From Pelagibacteraceae bacterium AG-414-M23 (GTDB lineage: Bacteria > Pseudomonadota > Alphaproteobacteria > Pelagibacterales > Pelagibacteraceae), in contig QCLN01000005.1 in NCBI GenBank assembly GCA_003214525.1, positions 18,186 through 82,185 on the forward strand: 64,000 nt of DNA, in the 5' to 3' direction. Shown piece by piece: positions 17,251 to 24,923 of this stretch (the stretch's first letter is position 1; the number at the start of each line of letters is the position of its first letter). A program made the position numbers and the translations under genes. The notes under the pieces are model-generated. The model saw only the letters and a program-made list of their open reading frames with translations. It searched no databases and was not told where the DNA came from.

Positions 17251-17954
17251 AGTCGTTTTAATCCTTTATTTTTAACTTTTATCAATTCTGTATTATATTT
17301 CATCAAAAAAATCAAAAAAGAGAATAGAGCAAATGCCGCAGTCATTATTATTAATGGTATTAACATTGAGGAATCTATTGCCGATTTTTCAGTTAGACTA
17401 ATCGATGCTGGTTGATGAAGTGTATTCCACCAATCAACTGAAAATTTTATAATTGGTATATTTATTGCCCCAATAATTGCAATTATTGATGATATTTTGT
17501 TTGATTTATCTTGGTCTTCAAAAATTCTAAAAGTCAAAATATATAGAACATAAAGAATAAATAATATTAACATAGAAGTAATTCTCGCATCCCATGCCCA
17601 CCATGTTCCCCAAGTAGGTTTTCCCCAAATTGAACCTGTTACTAAAGCTATTAAAGTAAACAACATGCCTGATGGAGCTAAGCTTTTTGAAATCAAAATT
17701 AAATTTTTATTTTTAAATAAAAAAACTGAAAGAGATAATATTGCTATTAAAGAAAATATACCTACAGAAATCCAGGCAGAAGGTACGTGAACATACATAA
17801 TTCTTACAGAATCTTTCTGCAAATAATCCTCGGGTGATAAAAATAATGCTTCTAACAAACCAATGCTTAGAACTATAATAAAACAAAAAAAAATAATTTT
17901 TTGCAAATTAGAATTAATTTTAAAAATTCTATAAGGATTAAAATACTCAAACAT
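17247..17954 (-). CDS. ccmC: Haem exporter membrane protein CcmC
   Basis: CcmC is a six-helix membrane protein that presents haem to CcmE. The 235-residue protein has the WWD signature GTWWAWDARITS (116-127), flanked by the two haem-ligand His regions MYVHVPSAW (His56) and NTLHQPAS (His180). It is the first gene of the visible ccm run. The haem exporter ABC genes ccmA and ccmB, which often precede ccmC, are not in this window. A long hairpin lies 42-100 bases upstream of its start. Confidence 0.95.
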   Translation of the reverse strand: MFEYFNPYRIFKINSNLQKIIFFCFIIVLSIGLLEALFLSPEDYLQKDSVRIMYVHVPSAWISVGIFSLIAILSLSVFLFKNKNLILISKSLAPSGMLFTLIALVTGSIWGKPTWGTWWAWDARITSMLILFILYVLYILTFRIFEDQDKSNKISSIIAIIGAINIPIIKFSVDWWNTLHQPASISLTEKSAIDSSMLIPLIIMTAAFALFSFLIFLMKYNTELIKVKNKGLKRL

Positions 17955-17995
17955 AATTTTTTATAGCATATTTTTTATGAAAATTATTTTAAATC

Positions 17996-18054
17996 ACTTT
18001 GACCAAGAGTTCTGAGGGAGATAAATTGGGAATGAATGAACTCCTGATCAAAGT
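17996..18054 (-). ncRNA. Long hairpin between hspQ and ccmC (leader element or small RNA candidate)
   Basis: On the minus strand ACTTTGATCAGGAGTT pairs with AACTCTTGGTCAAAGT to make an uninterrupted 16-bp stem with two G-U pairs and a 27-base loop containing ATCTCCCTC. The two G-U pairs would be A-C mismatches on the plus strand, so the RNA is probably read from the minus strand. It lies in the 167-bp gap between hspQ and ccmC. There is no clean U-tract after it, which argues against a simple terminator. The CU-rich loop could pair with a Shine-Dalgarno; that role is inference. Confidence 0.5.
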
Positions 18055-18121
18055 ATAATCATAGTAAACTTAATGTTTGTCTAACTTTTGTATTAAATGT
18101 GTTTAAATATTGGCTTTTTAT

Positions 18122-18442
18122 TTAATTTGATGGCTTAAAGTAACCTGAACCTTTTTTTCCACTAAAAATCTCATTTATTAATGGATGTTGAATTGGTTCT
18201 CCAGAATCATCTGGTAATAAATTTTGTTCAGAAACATATGCTTCATATGTTATTTCCTCATTTTCTGCTAGGAGATGATAGAACGGCTGATCTTTTCTAG
18301 GTCTCACATTTTTAGGGATTGATTGATACCATTCTTCAGAGTTATTAAACTCAAAATCTACATCATAAATAACACCTCTAAAATCAAAGTGTCTATGTTT
18401 TACAACATCTCCTATTGAAAATTTTGCTTTTTGAATTGGCAC
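18122..18442 (-). CDS. hspQ: Heat-shock protein HspQ (YccV family)
   Basis: HspQ is a small hemimethylated-DNA-binding-domain protein that in enterobacteria modulates Lon-dependent proteolysis and is heat induced. The 106-residue sequence shows the family pattern: FSIGDVVKHRHFDFRGVIYDVD (8-29), DQPFYHLLAE, EAYVSEQNLLPDDSGEPIQHP and a final IFSGKKGSGYF. The start is GTG, preceded by a promoter-like pair of elements that resembles the one before hslV in both spacing and distance to the start codon. It is divergent from yciB. Confidence 0.9.
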   Translation of the reverse strand: MPIQKAKFSIGDVVKHRHFDFRGVIYDVDFEFNNSEEWYQSIPKNVRPRKDQPFYHLLAENEEITYEAYVSEQNLLPDDSGEPIQHPLINEIFSGKKGSGYFKPSN

Positions 18443-18448
18443 AAGGTT

Positions 18449-18476
18449 AGTATGGATATTTGAAAAAAAAAATCAA
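18449..18476 (-). promoter_or_regulatory. Putative heat-shock (RpoH-type) promoter of hspQ
   Basis: Minus strand: TTGATT, 14 bases, TCCATACT, then 6 bases to the GTG start. The upstream hslV region has TTGAAC, 14 bases, TCCACTTA, then 6 bases to the ATG. RpoH promoters in other proteobacteria have a TTGAA-type -35 and a CCCCAT-type -10 with a similar gap. The predicted transcription start falls on or next to the start codon. Confidence 0.4.
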
Positions 18477-18520
18477 TAGAAAAAATATTAATGATTTGTT
18501 AAGCTGTTAATAAATTTACA

Positions 18521-19072
18521 GTGAATAAATCTTTTATAAAATTCCTCACAGATTTTGGTCCTTTAGCTATATTTTTATACATATATTATAGTAGTGGTAA
18601 AGACATTAAAGTCGCACTTATTCCATTTATTATAGCTACTATTATAGCTCTAGGGATAGTTTGGTTTTTTGAAAAAAGAGTTCCTATAGTACCTTTGCTG
18701 GGTGGTGTATTTATAACTTTCTTTGGGGGGTTAACAATTTATTTTGACAATCCTATTTTTATTTATGTAAAACCCACAATAATTAATATTCTTTTTGGTT
18801 TGGTTTTATTATTTGGAAAACATTTTACAAGTGAACCTATATTAAAAAAAATACTTGGAAATGCATTAGAGTTAAGCGAGGAAGGTTGGAAAATATTAAA
18901 CAATAGATGGATGTATTTTTTCTTTTTATTAGCATTATTAAATGAAATAGTTTGGCGAACTCAATCAGAAGAATTTTGGGTAAATTTTAAAGTTTGGGGG
19001 CTTCTGCCAATTACTTTTATTTTTACAGCTTTTCAAATTAAATTAATAAATAAATATAAAACAAATGAATAA
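18521..19072 (+). CDS. yciB: Inner-membrane septation-associated protein YciB (IspZ)
   Basis: A 183-residue protein with about five membrane helices of the YciB/IspZ family, which links to cell division and envelope integrity. It opens with the conserved KFLTDFGPLAIFLYIYY and has KPTIINILFGLVLLFGK, LNNRWMYFFFLLALLNEIVWR and WVNFKVWGLLPITFIFT, all standard blocks. The start is GTG. It overlaps the following DUF2794 gene by 8 bp, a pairing seen elsewhere in Alphaproteobacteria. Length is normal. Confidence 0.93.
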   Translation: MNKSFIKFLTDFGPLAIFLYIYYSSGKDIKVALIPFIIATIIALGIVWFFEKRVPIVPLLGGVFITFFGGLTIYFDNPIFIYVKPTIINILFGLVLLFGKHFTSEPILKKILGNALELSEEGWKILNNRWMYFFFLLALLNEIVWRTQSEEFWVNFKVWGLLPITFIFTAFQIKLINKYKTNE

Positions 19073-19403
19073 ACATTTAAAGTTAGTAGTAAATAATTCA
19101 TTCTCAAATGAAAAACAGAAATATTTTTTTGAAAAATATGAACTTAAAATAATTTTAGACTTGTATGCAAAAATGGTTTCAAATGGTTCATGGAAAGATT
19201 ACGGTTTAAAAATATCTAGTAAACAGGTAGCCTTCAGTGTCTTTAAAAATTCATCAGAAAATGCAGTTTACAATATCTGCAAAGACTTTAAACCAATGAA
19301 TAAAAACTTAAAATATTTAATCACAGATACCAAAGGTAGAATTTTAAAAAATTCTTATATACTCGAAAGTTTGCTTGAAAAAACTAACTGGAAAAAACTT
19401 TAA
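19065..19403 (+). CDS. DUF2794 family protein
   Basis: A 112-residue conserved alphaproteobacterial protein of unknown function. The family pattern is visible in FEKYELKIILDLYAKMVSNGSWKDYGL (about 23-49), AFSVFKNSSENAVYNI and a final TDTKGRILKNSYILESLLEKT. It overlaps yciB by 8 bp, so it is translated from the same transcript. It has no signal peptide or membrane segment and is probably cytoplasmic. Confidence 0.85.
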   Translation: MNKHLKLVVNNSFSNEKQKYFFEKYELKIILDLYAKMVSNGSWKDYGLKISSKQVAFSVFKNSSENAVYNICKDFKPMNKNLKYLITDTKGRILKNSYILESLLEKTNWKKL

Positions 19404-19406
19404 TAT

Positions 19407-20168
19407 TTATCTTCTTTGGCCAAAAAGTCTTAGCAACATTATAAATAGATTTATAAAGTCTAGATAAAGAGTTAAGGCTCCCATGACAGCTTTTTTACCA
19501 ATAACTTCTCCACTGTCTGAAGCAGCATACATATTTTTAATTTTTTGAGTATCGTAAGCTGTTAAGCCAACAAATATTAAAACACCTAAAATTGATATTA
19601 CAAAATACATCATAGAAGATTTAAGAAAAATATTTACTACTGACGCAATAATTATTCCAATTAAGCCCATAAAAAGAAAAGAACCAAGTTTGGTTAAATC
19701 TCTTTTAGTCGTATAACCATAAATACTCATTGCTCCAAATGTTGCAGATGTTATAAAAAATACTCTTGTTACACTTAATCCAGTATAAACTAATAATATC
19801 GAAGACAATGATAGGCCCATTAAAGCTGCAAATATCCAAAACGTAGTTTGAGCTTTAGCTGAACTCATTTTATTAATTCCAAAACTCATATAAAATACGA
19901 TTCCTAATGGTGCCAGCATTACAATCCATTTTAAACCAGATAAATAAATAGCATTTCCAAATGCTGTTAAGGCTACAATTGCTCCACCTGCATCAGTTAC
20001 TACTGACATTTTAAATGTAATAAGGGCTATAATTCCAGTTAGCAAAATTCCTGTTGCCATATAATTGTAGACTTTTAGCATGTAGGCTCTTAGGCCTTCA
20101 TCCATTACTACAGTGGTTTGCTGAGCTACTTTTGCTTTGTTAAATATATTTTGCTTATTAAATTCCAT
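19407..20168 (-). CDS. BAX inhibitor-1 / TMBIM family membrane protein
   Basis: A 253-residue protein with seven hydrophobic segments, homologous to YbhL/YccA. Family features are the N-terminal VMDEGLRAYMLKVYNYMATG (about 21-40), FITSATFGAMSIYGYTTKRDL in the middle, and the C-terminal ALTLYLDFINLFIMLLRLFGQRR, where the Asp residues are part of the pH-sensing core in characterised members. Bacterial homologues are linked to calcium leak or modulation of membrane proteases. It converges on the DUF2794 gene with a 3-bp gap and is divergent from the aldo/keto reductase gene. Confidence 0.92.
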   Translation of the reverse strand: MEFNKQNIFNKAKVAQQTTVVMDEGLRAYMLKVYNYMATGILLTGIIALITFKMSVVTDAGGAIVALTAFGNAIYLSGLKWIVMLAPLGIVFYMSFGINKMSSAKAQTTFWIFAALMGLSLSSILLVYTGLSVTRVFFITSATFGAMSIYGYTTKRDLTKLGSFLFMGLIGIIIASVVNIFLKSSMMYFVISILGVLIFVGLTAYDTQKIKNMYAASDSGEVIGKKAVMGALTLYLDFINLFIMLLRLFGQRR

Positions 20169-20239
20169 AGCATTTATATAATAGCCTTTTACTATTTATT
20201 CAAGATATCATAAAAACCTTTAAAAATATTTAAAATTTA

Positions 20240-21280
20240 ATGAATTATAGAAAATTAGGTAATACTGGCTTAGAAGTAAGTACAATTTGTCTTGGAACCA
20301 TGACTTGGGGTGAACAAAACACTCAGCAGGAGGGTTTTGAACAAATGGACTTCGCGCTAGATCAAGGTGTAAATTTTTGGGATACGGCAGAAATATATTC
20401 GGTTCCACCTAGAGCTGAAACATATGGTGATACCGAAGTTATAATTGGAAATTGGTTTGAAAAAAATAAAAAAAGAGACAAGATAATATTGGCCACTAAA
20501 GTTGCTGGACCGGCAAGAAATTATTTAAGAAATGGGGAAAATAGTTTTGTTGGAAAAAATCTTGAGGAAGCATTGAATGATAGTCTTAAAAGACTAAAAA
20601 CAGATTACATAGATTTATATCAACTTCATTGGCCAGAAAGAAATGTTAATATGTTTGGTAAACTTGGTTATGCACATAAAGATGATGAGGACAAATGGAA
20701 TAAAATTGAAGATGTATTATCAGAATTACAAAAATATATTAAATCTGGAAAAATAAGATACGTTGGTTTGTCCAATGAAACTCCATGGGGAGTAAATAAA
20801 TTTTTACAATTATCTAAAGAACTTAATCTACCAAGAATGATGTCTATTCAAAATCCATATAATTTATTGAACAGAACTTATGAGGTTGGTTTAGCTGAAA
20901 TTTCAATTAGAGATGAAATAGGATGCTTGGCTTATTCACCTTTGGCGTCGGGTTACCTAACTGGTAAATATCTAAATGGAAATTTACCTAAAGGTTCAAG
21001 AATTGAGAGAGACGGCGATTTTTGGACAAGGTATCAAAAACCTAACATGGAAAATGCTGTTGAGGAATATTATAAGATTTCTAAAAAATATAATGTCAAT
21101 TTTACTCAAATGTCTTTAAAATTTTGTGAAATCCAGCCTTTTATGACGTCAGTTATAATTGGTGCTACTACAATGGAACAGTTGAAAGAAAATATTGAAA
21201 GTGTAAATATAAAATTGTCTGAAGAATTAATAAAAAATTTAAATGATATACAAAAAATTTACCCAAACCCTTGTCCATGA
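20240..21280 (+). CDS. Aldo/keto reductase (Tas-like)
   Basis: A 346-residue NADPH-dependent aldo/keto reductase. It shows the opening YRKLGNTGLEVSTICLGTMTWG, the catalytic region DQGVNFWDTAEIYSVP (Asp and Tyr), ATKVAG with the catalytic Lys, and LYQLHWPERNV with the His. Length and the MTWGEQN and NVNMFGKLGY blocks fit the Tas subgroup. The substrate is unknown. The IalB-like gene starts inside its stop codon (ATGA overlap), so the two are coupled. Confidence 0.9.
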   Translation: MNYRKLGNTGLEVSTICLGTMTWGEQNTQQEGFEQMDFALDQGVNFWDTAEIYSVPPRAETYGDTEVIIGNWFEKNKKRDKIILATKVAGPARNYLRNGENSFVGKNLEEALNDSLKRLKTDYIDLYQLHWPERNVNMFGKLGYAHKDDEDKWNKIEDVLSELQKYIKSGKIRYVGLSNETPWGVNKFLQLSKELNLPRMMSIQNPYNLLNRTYEVGLAEISIRDEIGCLAYSPLASGYLTGKYLNGNLPKGSRIERDGDFWTRYQKPNMENAVEEYYKISKKYNVNFTQMSLKFCEIQPFMTSVIIGATTMEQLKENIESVNIKLSEELIKNLNDIQKIYPNPCP

Positions 21281-21783
21281 TTAAAAAAATTGCATTATTA
21301 TTTATTTCTTCAATTATGATTTTAAGTTCTCATGCTTATTCGCAAGAAGTAAAAAAAATAGGAAAATATAAAGATTGGGAAGCAATAATCTTTATAGAAG
21401 GTCAAAACAAAGTTTGTTTTGCTCAATCAATTCCCGTCTTACAAGCTCCAAAAAAAAACCAAAGAGATGCAAGACTATTTGTCAGTTTTAGACCGAACGA
21501 TAAGGTGTCAGACGAAGTAAGTATTACATCTGGTTATGAATATAATAATCAAAACTCAATTACAGCAATTTCAGGCAAATCAAAATACAAATTTGATTTA
21601 GCAAAAGAAAATTTTGCCTGGATATCAGAAAATAAAGTCGAAAAAAAATTAATTAAAACTCTTAAGAAAGGTTCCAGAATTATGGTTACAGGATATAATA
21701 AATCTGGATCACAAACTATAGATCATTATTCACTTTTAGGATTTACGAAAGCATATAATTCTGCAAAAAAAAATTGTTCTTAA
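21277..21783 (+). CDS. Invasion-associated locus B (IalB)-like periplasmic protein
   Basis: A secreted protein of 168 residues that I place in the IalB family common in Alphaproteobacteria. It has a Sec signal (MIKKIALLFISSIMILSSHAYS), then the family's YKDWEAI opening, a KVCFAQS segment, a basic middle and a C-terminal LLGFTKAYNSAKKNC. The two Cys probably form a disulfide. The track start at 21271 is a TTG; the ATG at 21277 overlaps the reductase stop as ATGA and gives a cleaner signal peptide, so I prefer it. The molecular role of the family is not well defined. Confidence 0.8.
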   Translation: MIKKIALLFISSIMILSSHAYSQEVKKIGKYKDWEAIIFIEGQNKVCFAQSIPVLQAPKKNQRDARLFVSFRPNDKVSDEVSITSGYEYNNQNSITAISGKSKYKFDLAKENFAWISENKVEKKLIKTLKKGSRIMVTGYNKSGSQTIDHYSLLGFTKAYNSAKKNCS

Positions 21784-21788
21784 AATAA

Positions 21789-22964
21789 ATGTCAAATAAG
21801 ATTGTACTCGCTTATTCGGGGGGCCTTGATACTTCAATAATTTTAAAATGGCTTCAAGAAAATTATAGTGCTGAAGTTATTGCGTACACTGCTGATATAG
21901 GACAAGAAATAGATAAAAAAAAAATAATTAATAATGCAAAAAAACTTGGCGTAAAAAAAATAATAATTAATGATTTAAAAAACATATTTGTTAAAGAATA
22001 TGTTTTTCCAATGATAAGAGGTCATGCAGTTTATGAAGGCGTATATTTACTTGGCACATCGATAGCCAGGCCATTAATTGCAAAGGATCAAATAAGAATT
22101 GCTAAAAAATACAAAGCTTATGCTGTGTCTCATGGTGCAACTGGAAAAGGAAATGACCAAGTGAGATTTGAATTAGGTTATCATTATTTTGGACCAAAAA
22201 TAAAAATAATTGCTCCCTGGAGAATTTGGAATTTAAAATCAAGAACAGATTTAATTAATTATGCAAAAAAACATGGAATACCAATTCCAAAAGATAAAAA
22301 AGGTGCACCACCCTTTTCTATAGATGATAATTTATTTCATACATCTACTGAAGGTAAGGTTTTAGAAAACCCTAAAAATTCTGCACCAGAGTTTATTTTT
22401 CAAAGAACAACTTCTCCAGAAAAAGCACCTAACAAGCCTTCTTTTGTAACTATAAGATTTAAAAATGGTGACCCAATAAATATTAACGGTAAAAAATTAT
22501 CTCCTTCAAAACTTTTAGAAAAATTAAATTCCATTGCTGGCAAAAATGGAATTGGGAGAGTTGACCTTGTAGAAAATAGATTTATCGGAATAAAATCAAG
22601 AGGCGTTTATGAAACTCCTGGTGGGACCTTATTAATAAACGCACATAGGGCAATTGAGTCAGTTACATTAGATAAACAAACTATGCACAAAAAAGATGAA
22701 ATAATGCCAAAATATGCAGAACTCATTTACAATGGTTATTGGTATTCAAAAGAAAGATTTAAACTTCAAAAAATTGTTGATCAAAAAAGAGACAAAGTAA
22801 ATGGATCAGTTAAACTAAAACTATACAAAGGAAATATTACAATTATGTCTAGACAAACCAAAAGTAATGCTTATTCGATGAAAAAGGTTTCTTTTGAAGA
22901 AAATAAAACATTCAATAAATCAAACGTTGAAAGATTTATTAATGTTCACAAGAAAAAACTATAA
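21789..22964 (+). CDS. argG: Argininosuccinate synthase
   Basis: ArgG joins citrulline and aspartate with ATP hydrolysis in arginine synthesis. The 391-residue protein has the N-type PP-loop AYSGGLDTSIILKWL (8-22), ARPLIAKDQIRIA, SHGATGKGNDQVRFE and IAPWRIWNLKSR, all in order. It follows the IalB-like gene after 5 bp on the same strand. Length is usual for the family, and no key residue appears to be missing. Confidence 0.97.
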   Translation: MSNKIVLAYSGGLDTSIILKWLQENYSAEVIAYTADIGQEIDKKKIINNAKKLGVKKIIINDLKNIFVKEYVFPMIRGHAVYEGVYLLGTSIARPLIAKDQIRIAKKYKAYAVSHGATGKGNDQVRFELGYHYFGPKIKIIAPWRIWNLKSRTDLINYAKKHGIPIPKDKKGAPPFSIDDNLFHTSTEGKVLENPKNSAPEFIFQRTTSPEKAPNKPSFVTIRFKNGDPININGKKLSPSKLLEKLNSIAGKNGIGRVDLVENRFIGIKSRGVYETPGGTLLINAHRAIESVTLDKQTMHKKDEIMPKYAELIYNGYWYSKERFKLQKIVDQKRDKVNGSVKLKLYKGNITIMSRQTKSNAYSMKKVSFEENKTFNKSNVERFINVHKKKL

Positions 22965-22988
22965 AAAAAAATACAGTAAATTTTATAA

Positions 22989-23408
22989 TTAGTTTTTAAA
23001 ATAATTCCTAACGCTGTCTTTAAATAATAAATATATGCAGGATATTTGTAAAAAAGTATTTAAAATCAAAACAAATCTCACACCTAAATTTGTTAAACCT
23101 ATTTCTGGTATTGGCTCATAAGGAACTAATAAACTGGTTATTATAGCACCAAATAAATCTATAAGCCCTAAAATATTCCAAGAAAGTAACAAACCCCAAA
23201 TTAAAGAAGAGGGTTTTTTTAATATTGCATAAACCAAAAAAAATGCTGTTGTACCAATTATAAAATCTCCAATTAATGCCAAAACCCATTCGGAAGGTGC
23301 TCCTCTTTCATGTCCAGTTATGTTCCAAAATAAAAATAAACTAGAACCAATTGCTCTGAATGTCATCCATCCAGTAACAAATATAATCCACTTAATTGAA
23401 TTTGACAT
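22989..23408 (-). CDS. Small four-helix membrane protein, unknown
   Basis: I do not recognise this 139-residue protein. It has four hydrophobic segments (about 5-27, 42-63, 68-92 and 108-130) joined by short loops, with GHERGAPSEW in the first loop. It is probably an inner-membrane protein. It is followed on the same strand, upstream, by another small membrane protein gene 30 bp away, so the two may form a unit. It converges on argG. Coding status is supported by a complete frame, an ATG start and the clean alternation of helices and polar loops. Confidence 0.65.
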   Translation of the reverse strand: MSNSIKWIIFVTGWMTFRAIGSSLFLFWNITGHERGAPSEWVLALIGDFIIGTTAFFLVYAILKKPSSLIWGLLLSWNILGLIDLFGAIITSLLVPYEPIPEIGLTNLGVRFVLILNTFLQISCIYLLFKDSVRNYFKN

Positions 23409-23438
23409 AATTAACTCTTATAAAAAAAAATTAAATAA

Positions 23439-23666
23439 TTATAAAGTATTATTTTTTTTTTTAGCAACTTCTCTTGGGTCAGGAATTTCACCAAATGTAA
23501 ACCTCATGACATAAATTAATACCCAGCCTAAAGCCATAGATGTTAAAATGTAGTATATAAACGCCAGAGACTCACTATTTGCAAATTCTTTAAGGTCAGC
23601 TCCGAAATAAATTATATTCCAAAATAAAAAGAAGAATAATTCATATATAATTATAATTTTAAACAT
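23439..23666 (-). CDS. Small two-helix membrane protein, unknown
   Basis: A 75-residue protein with two hydrophobic segments (about 3-20 and 35-58) and a polar tail GEIPDPREVAKKKNN. I know no family for it. It is upstream of the 139-residue membrane protein on the same strand and divergent from psiE, with a structured inverted repeat in the intervening region. It is short, so the call is less sure, but the frame has an ATG and fits the gap well. Confidence 0.55.
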   Translation of the reverse strand: MFKIIIIYELFFFLFWNIIYFGADLKEFANSESLAFIYYILTSMALGWVLIYVMRFTFGEIPDPREVAKKKNNTL

Positions 23667-23722
23667 TTGATGAGAGTTAACTATAATGGTTTCTTATTTA
23701 TTCAAAATTTTTTACATTAATA

Positions 23723-23773
23723 TTTTGTCGCAGTTTGAGGAATACAATGTATTTGATTTAGTCTGCGACAAAA
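23723..23773. promoter_or_regulatory. Nested inverted repeat in the psiE divergent promoter region
   Basis: An 11-bp perfect outer repeat, TTTTGTCGCAG and CTGCGACAAAA, encloses 29 bases with a second palindrome AATACAATGTATT at 23741-23753. It lies between divergent genes, and the GC-rich core CGCAG/CTGCG stands out from the AT-rich surroundings. There is no U-tract on either strand fitting a terminator. It may be an operator or a structured leader. Confidence 0.45.
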
Positions 23774-23814
23774 ATAACAAAGATTGAAAATTAATTTTAA
23801 AATACTGGTAGTAA

Positions 23815-24204
23815 ATGAGTATGGAAAATATTACTAAAAACCTACAACTAATTTTACTATCAATAATTCTTTTAAGTACAATTATTGCTGTTGGAATTGA
23901 AATAAAAACAATGTTTTTAAATCAATCAGTTACATTAGCTGACTTGTTGTTGATGTTTCTATATTTAGAAGTATTGGCAATGGTTAGAATTTTTTGGCAT
24001 CAACAGTCAATAAGTATTACCTTGCCTTTGCTTATTGCAATAACTGCATTATCACGATTTATAATACTACAAGGTAAAGAGATGGATCCATCTGGTTTAG
24101 TTTATGAGGCTGTAGCTATAGTACTTATTGCATCAGCTATAGTAATTTTAAGATTAAGACATAGCGACAAACTTGGAATTAAGCCAAAAAAAATTCGTAA
24201 CTAA
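23815..24204 (+). CDS. psiE: PsiE-family phosphate-starvation-inducible membrane protein
   Basis: A 129-residue protein with four membrane helices that matches the PsiE family. Characteristic blocks are TLADLLLMFLYLEVLAMVRIFW, ITALSRFIILQGKEMDP and a final IVILRLRH. PsiE is induced by phosphate starvation in E. coli, but its function is unknown. An ATG six bases further in (MENITKN) is a possible alternative start. It is 11 bp before the SDR gene on the same strand, and a nested inverted repeat lies upstream. Confidence 0.85.
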   Translation: MSMENITKNLQLILLSIILLSTIIAVGIEIKTMFLNQSVTLADLLLMFLYLEVLAMVRIFWHQQSISITLPLLIAITALSRFIILQGKEMDPSGLVYEAVAIVLIASAIVILRLRHSDKLGIKPKKIRN

Positions 24205-24215
24205 ATTTATTAAAA

Positions 24216-24923
24216 ATGACTGCTAAATATTTAATTTTTGGAGCAACTGGTGCTATTGGTTCTAATTTGGCAAATCAATTATACAACGCAGACCAGGATA
24301 TTCATCTTGTGGCCAGAAATGAAGAAGAATTAAAATCTCTTTCGGAAGAATTAAAATGTTCATATTCAGTCGCAGATGTATTGGAAAATAATTTTATTGA
24401 TAAAGTAAAATCTGAAATTAATGAAATAAAAGGAATTGCTTATTGCGTAGGTTCTATTGATTTAAAACCTCTTAGAATGGTCAATGAGAATGATTTTCAA
24501 AAATGTATGAAATTGAACCTTTTTTCTGCTGTTGAAGTAATTAAAGCTTATCAAGATAGTCTAAAAAAAAACAAAGGTTCAATAATATTATTTTCTACTG
24601 TTGCTGTTAAAAGGGGTTTTACTAACCATTCAATTATTGCTTCAACTAAAGCTGCCGTTGAAGGTTTGACCATTTCTCTTGCGGCTGAGTTTGCTCCAAA
24701 CATAAGAGTAAATTGTATAGCTCCAAGCCTTACAAATTCAAAAATTGCTCAACCACTGTTAAAAAATACTATTATTGCTGAAAGCATTGCAAAAGCTCAT
24801 CCTATGAAAAGAATTGGTGAAGGAAAGGACGCTGCTGCAATGGCTAAGTTTTTACTTACAAATGAAAGTTCATGGATAACTGGACAAATAATTGGAGTAG
24901 ATGGTGGGAGGTCTTCTATTTAA
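24216..24923 (+). CDS. Atypical short-chain dehydrogenase/reductase lacking the catalytic Tyr
   Basis: A 235-residue Rossmann protein with the SDR nucleotide motif FGATGAIGSN (8-17) and typical late blocks IRVNCIAPSLT and ITGQIIGVDGG. The active-site Lys145 is present in IIASTKAAVEGL, but the position four residues before it, normally Tyr, is Ile141; the Ser position is kept (Ser127). The NNAG motif is replaced by AYCVGS. I recall SDR relatives with the same HxxIxxxK pattern, so it may be a subfamily trait and not decay. The substrate is unknown. The stop codon overlaps the start of a 37-codon ORF (TAATG). Confidence 0.85.
   Translation: MTAKYLIFGATGAIGSNLANQLYNADQDIHLVARNEEELKSLSEELKCSYSVADVLENNFIDKVKSEINEIKGIAYCVGSIDLKPLRMVNENDFQKCMKLNLFSAVEVIKAYQDSLKKNKGSIILFSTVAVKRGFTNHSIIASTKAAVEGLTISLAAEFAPNIRVNCIAPSLTNSKIAQPLLKNTIIAESIAKAHPMKRIGEGKDAAAMAKFLLTNESSWITGQIIGVDGGRSSI

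Noticed and set aside
18029-18061. Short plus-strand frame ATGAATGAACTCCTG... after GAGGGAG
   Set aside because: Only eight codons and fully inside the hairpin; better explained by the minus-strand structure.
20220-20408. 62-aa minus ORF overlapping the aldo/keto reductase start
   Set aside because: It is antisense to a clear enzyme N-terminus and has no recognisable features.
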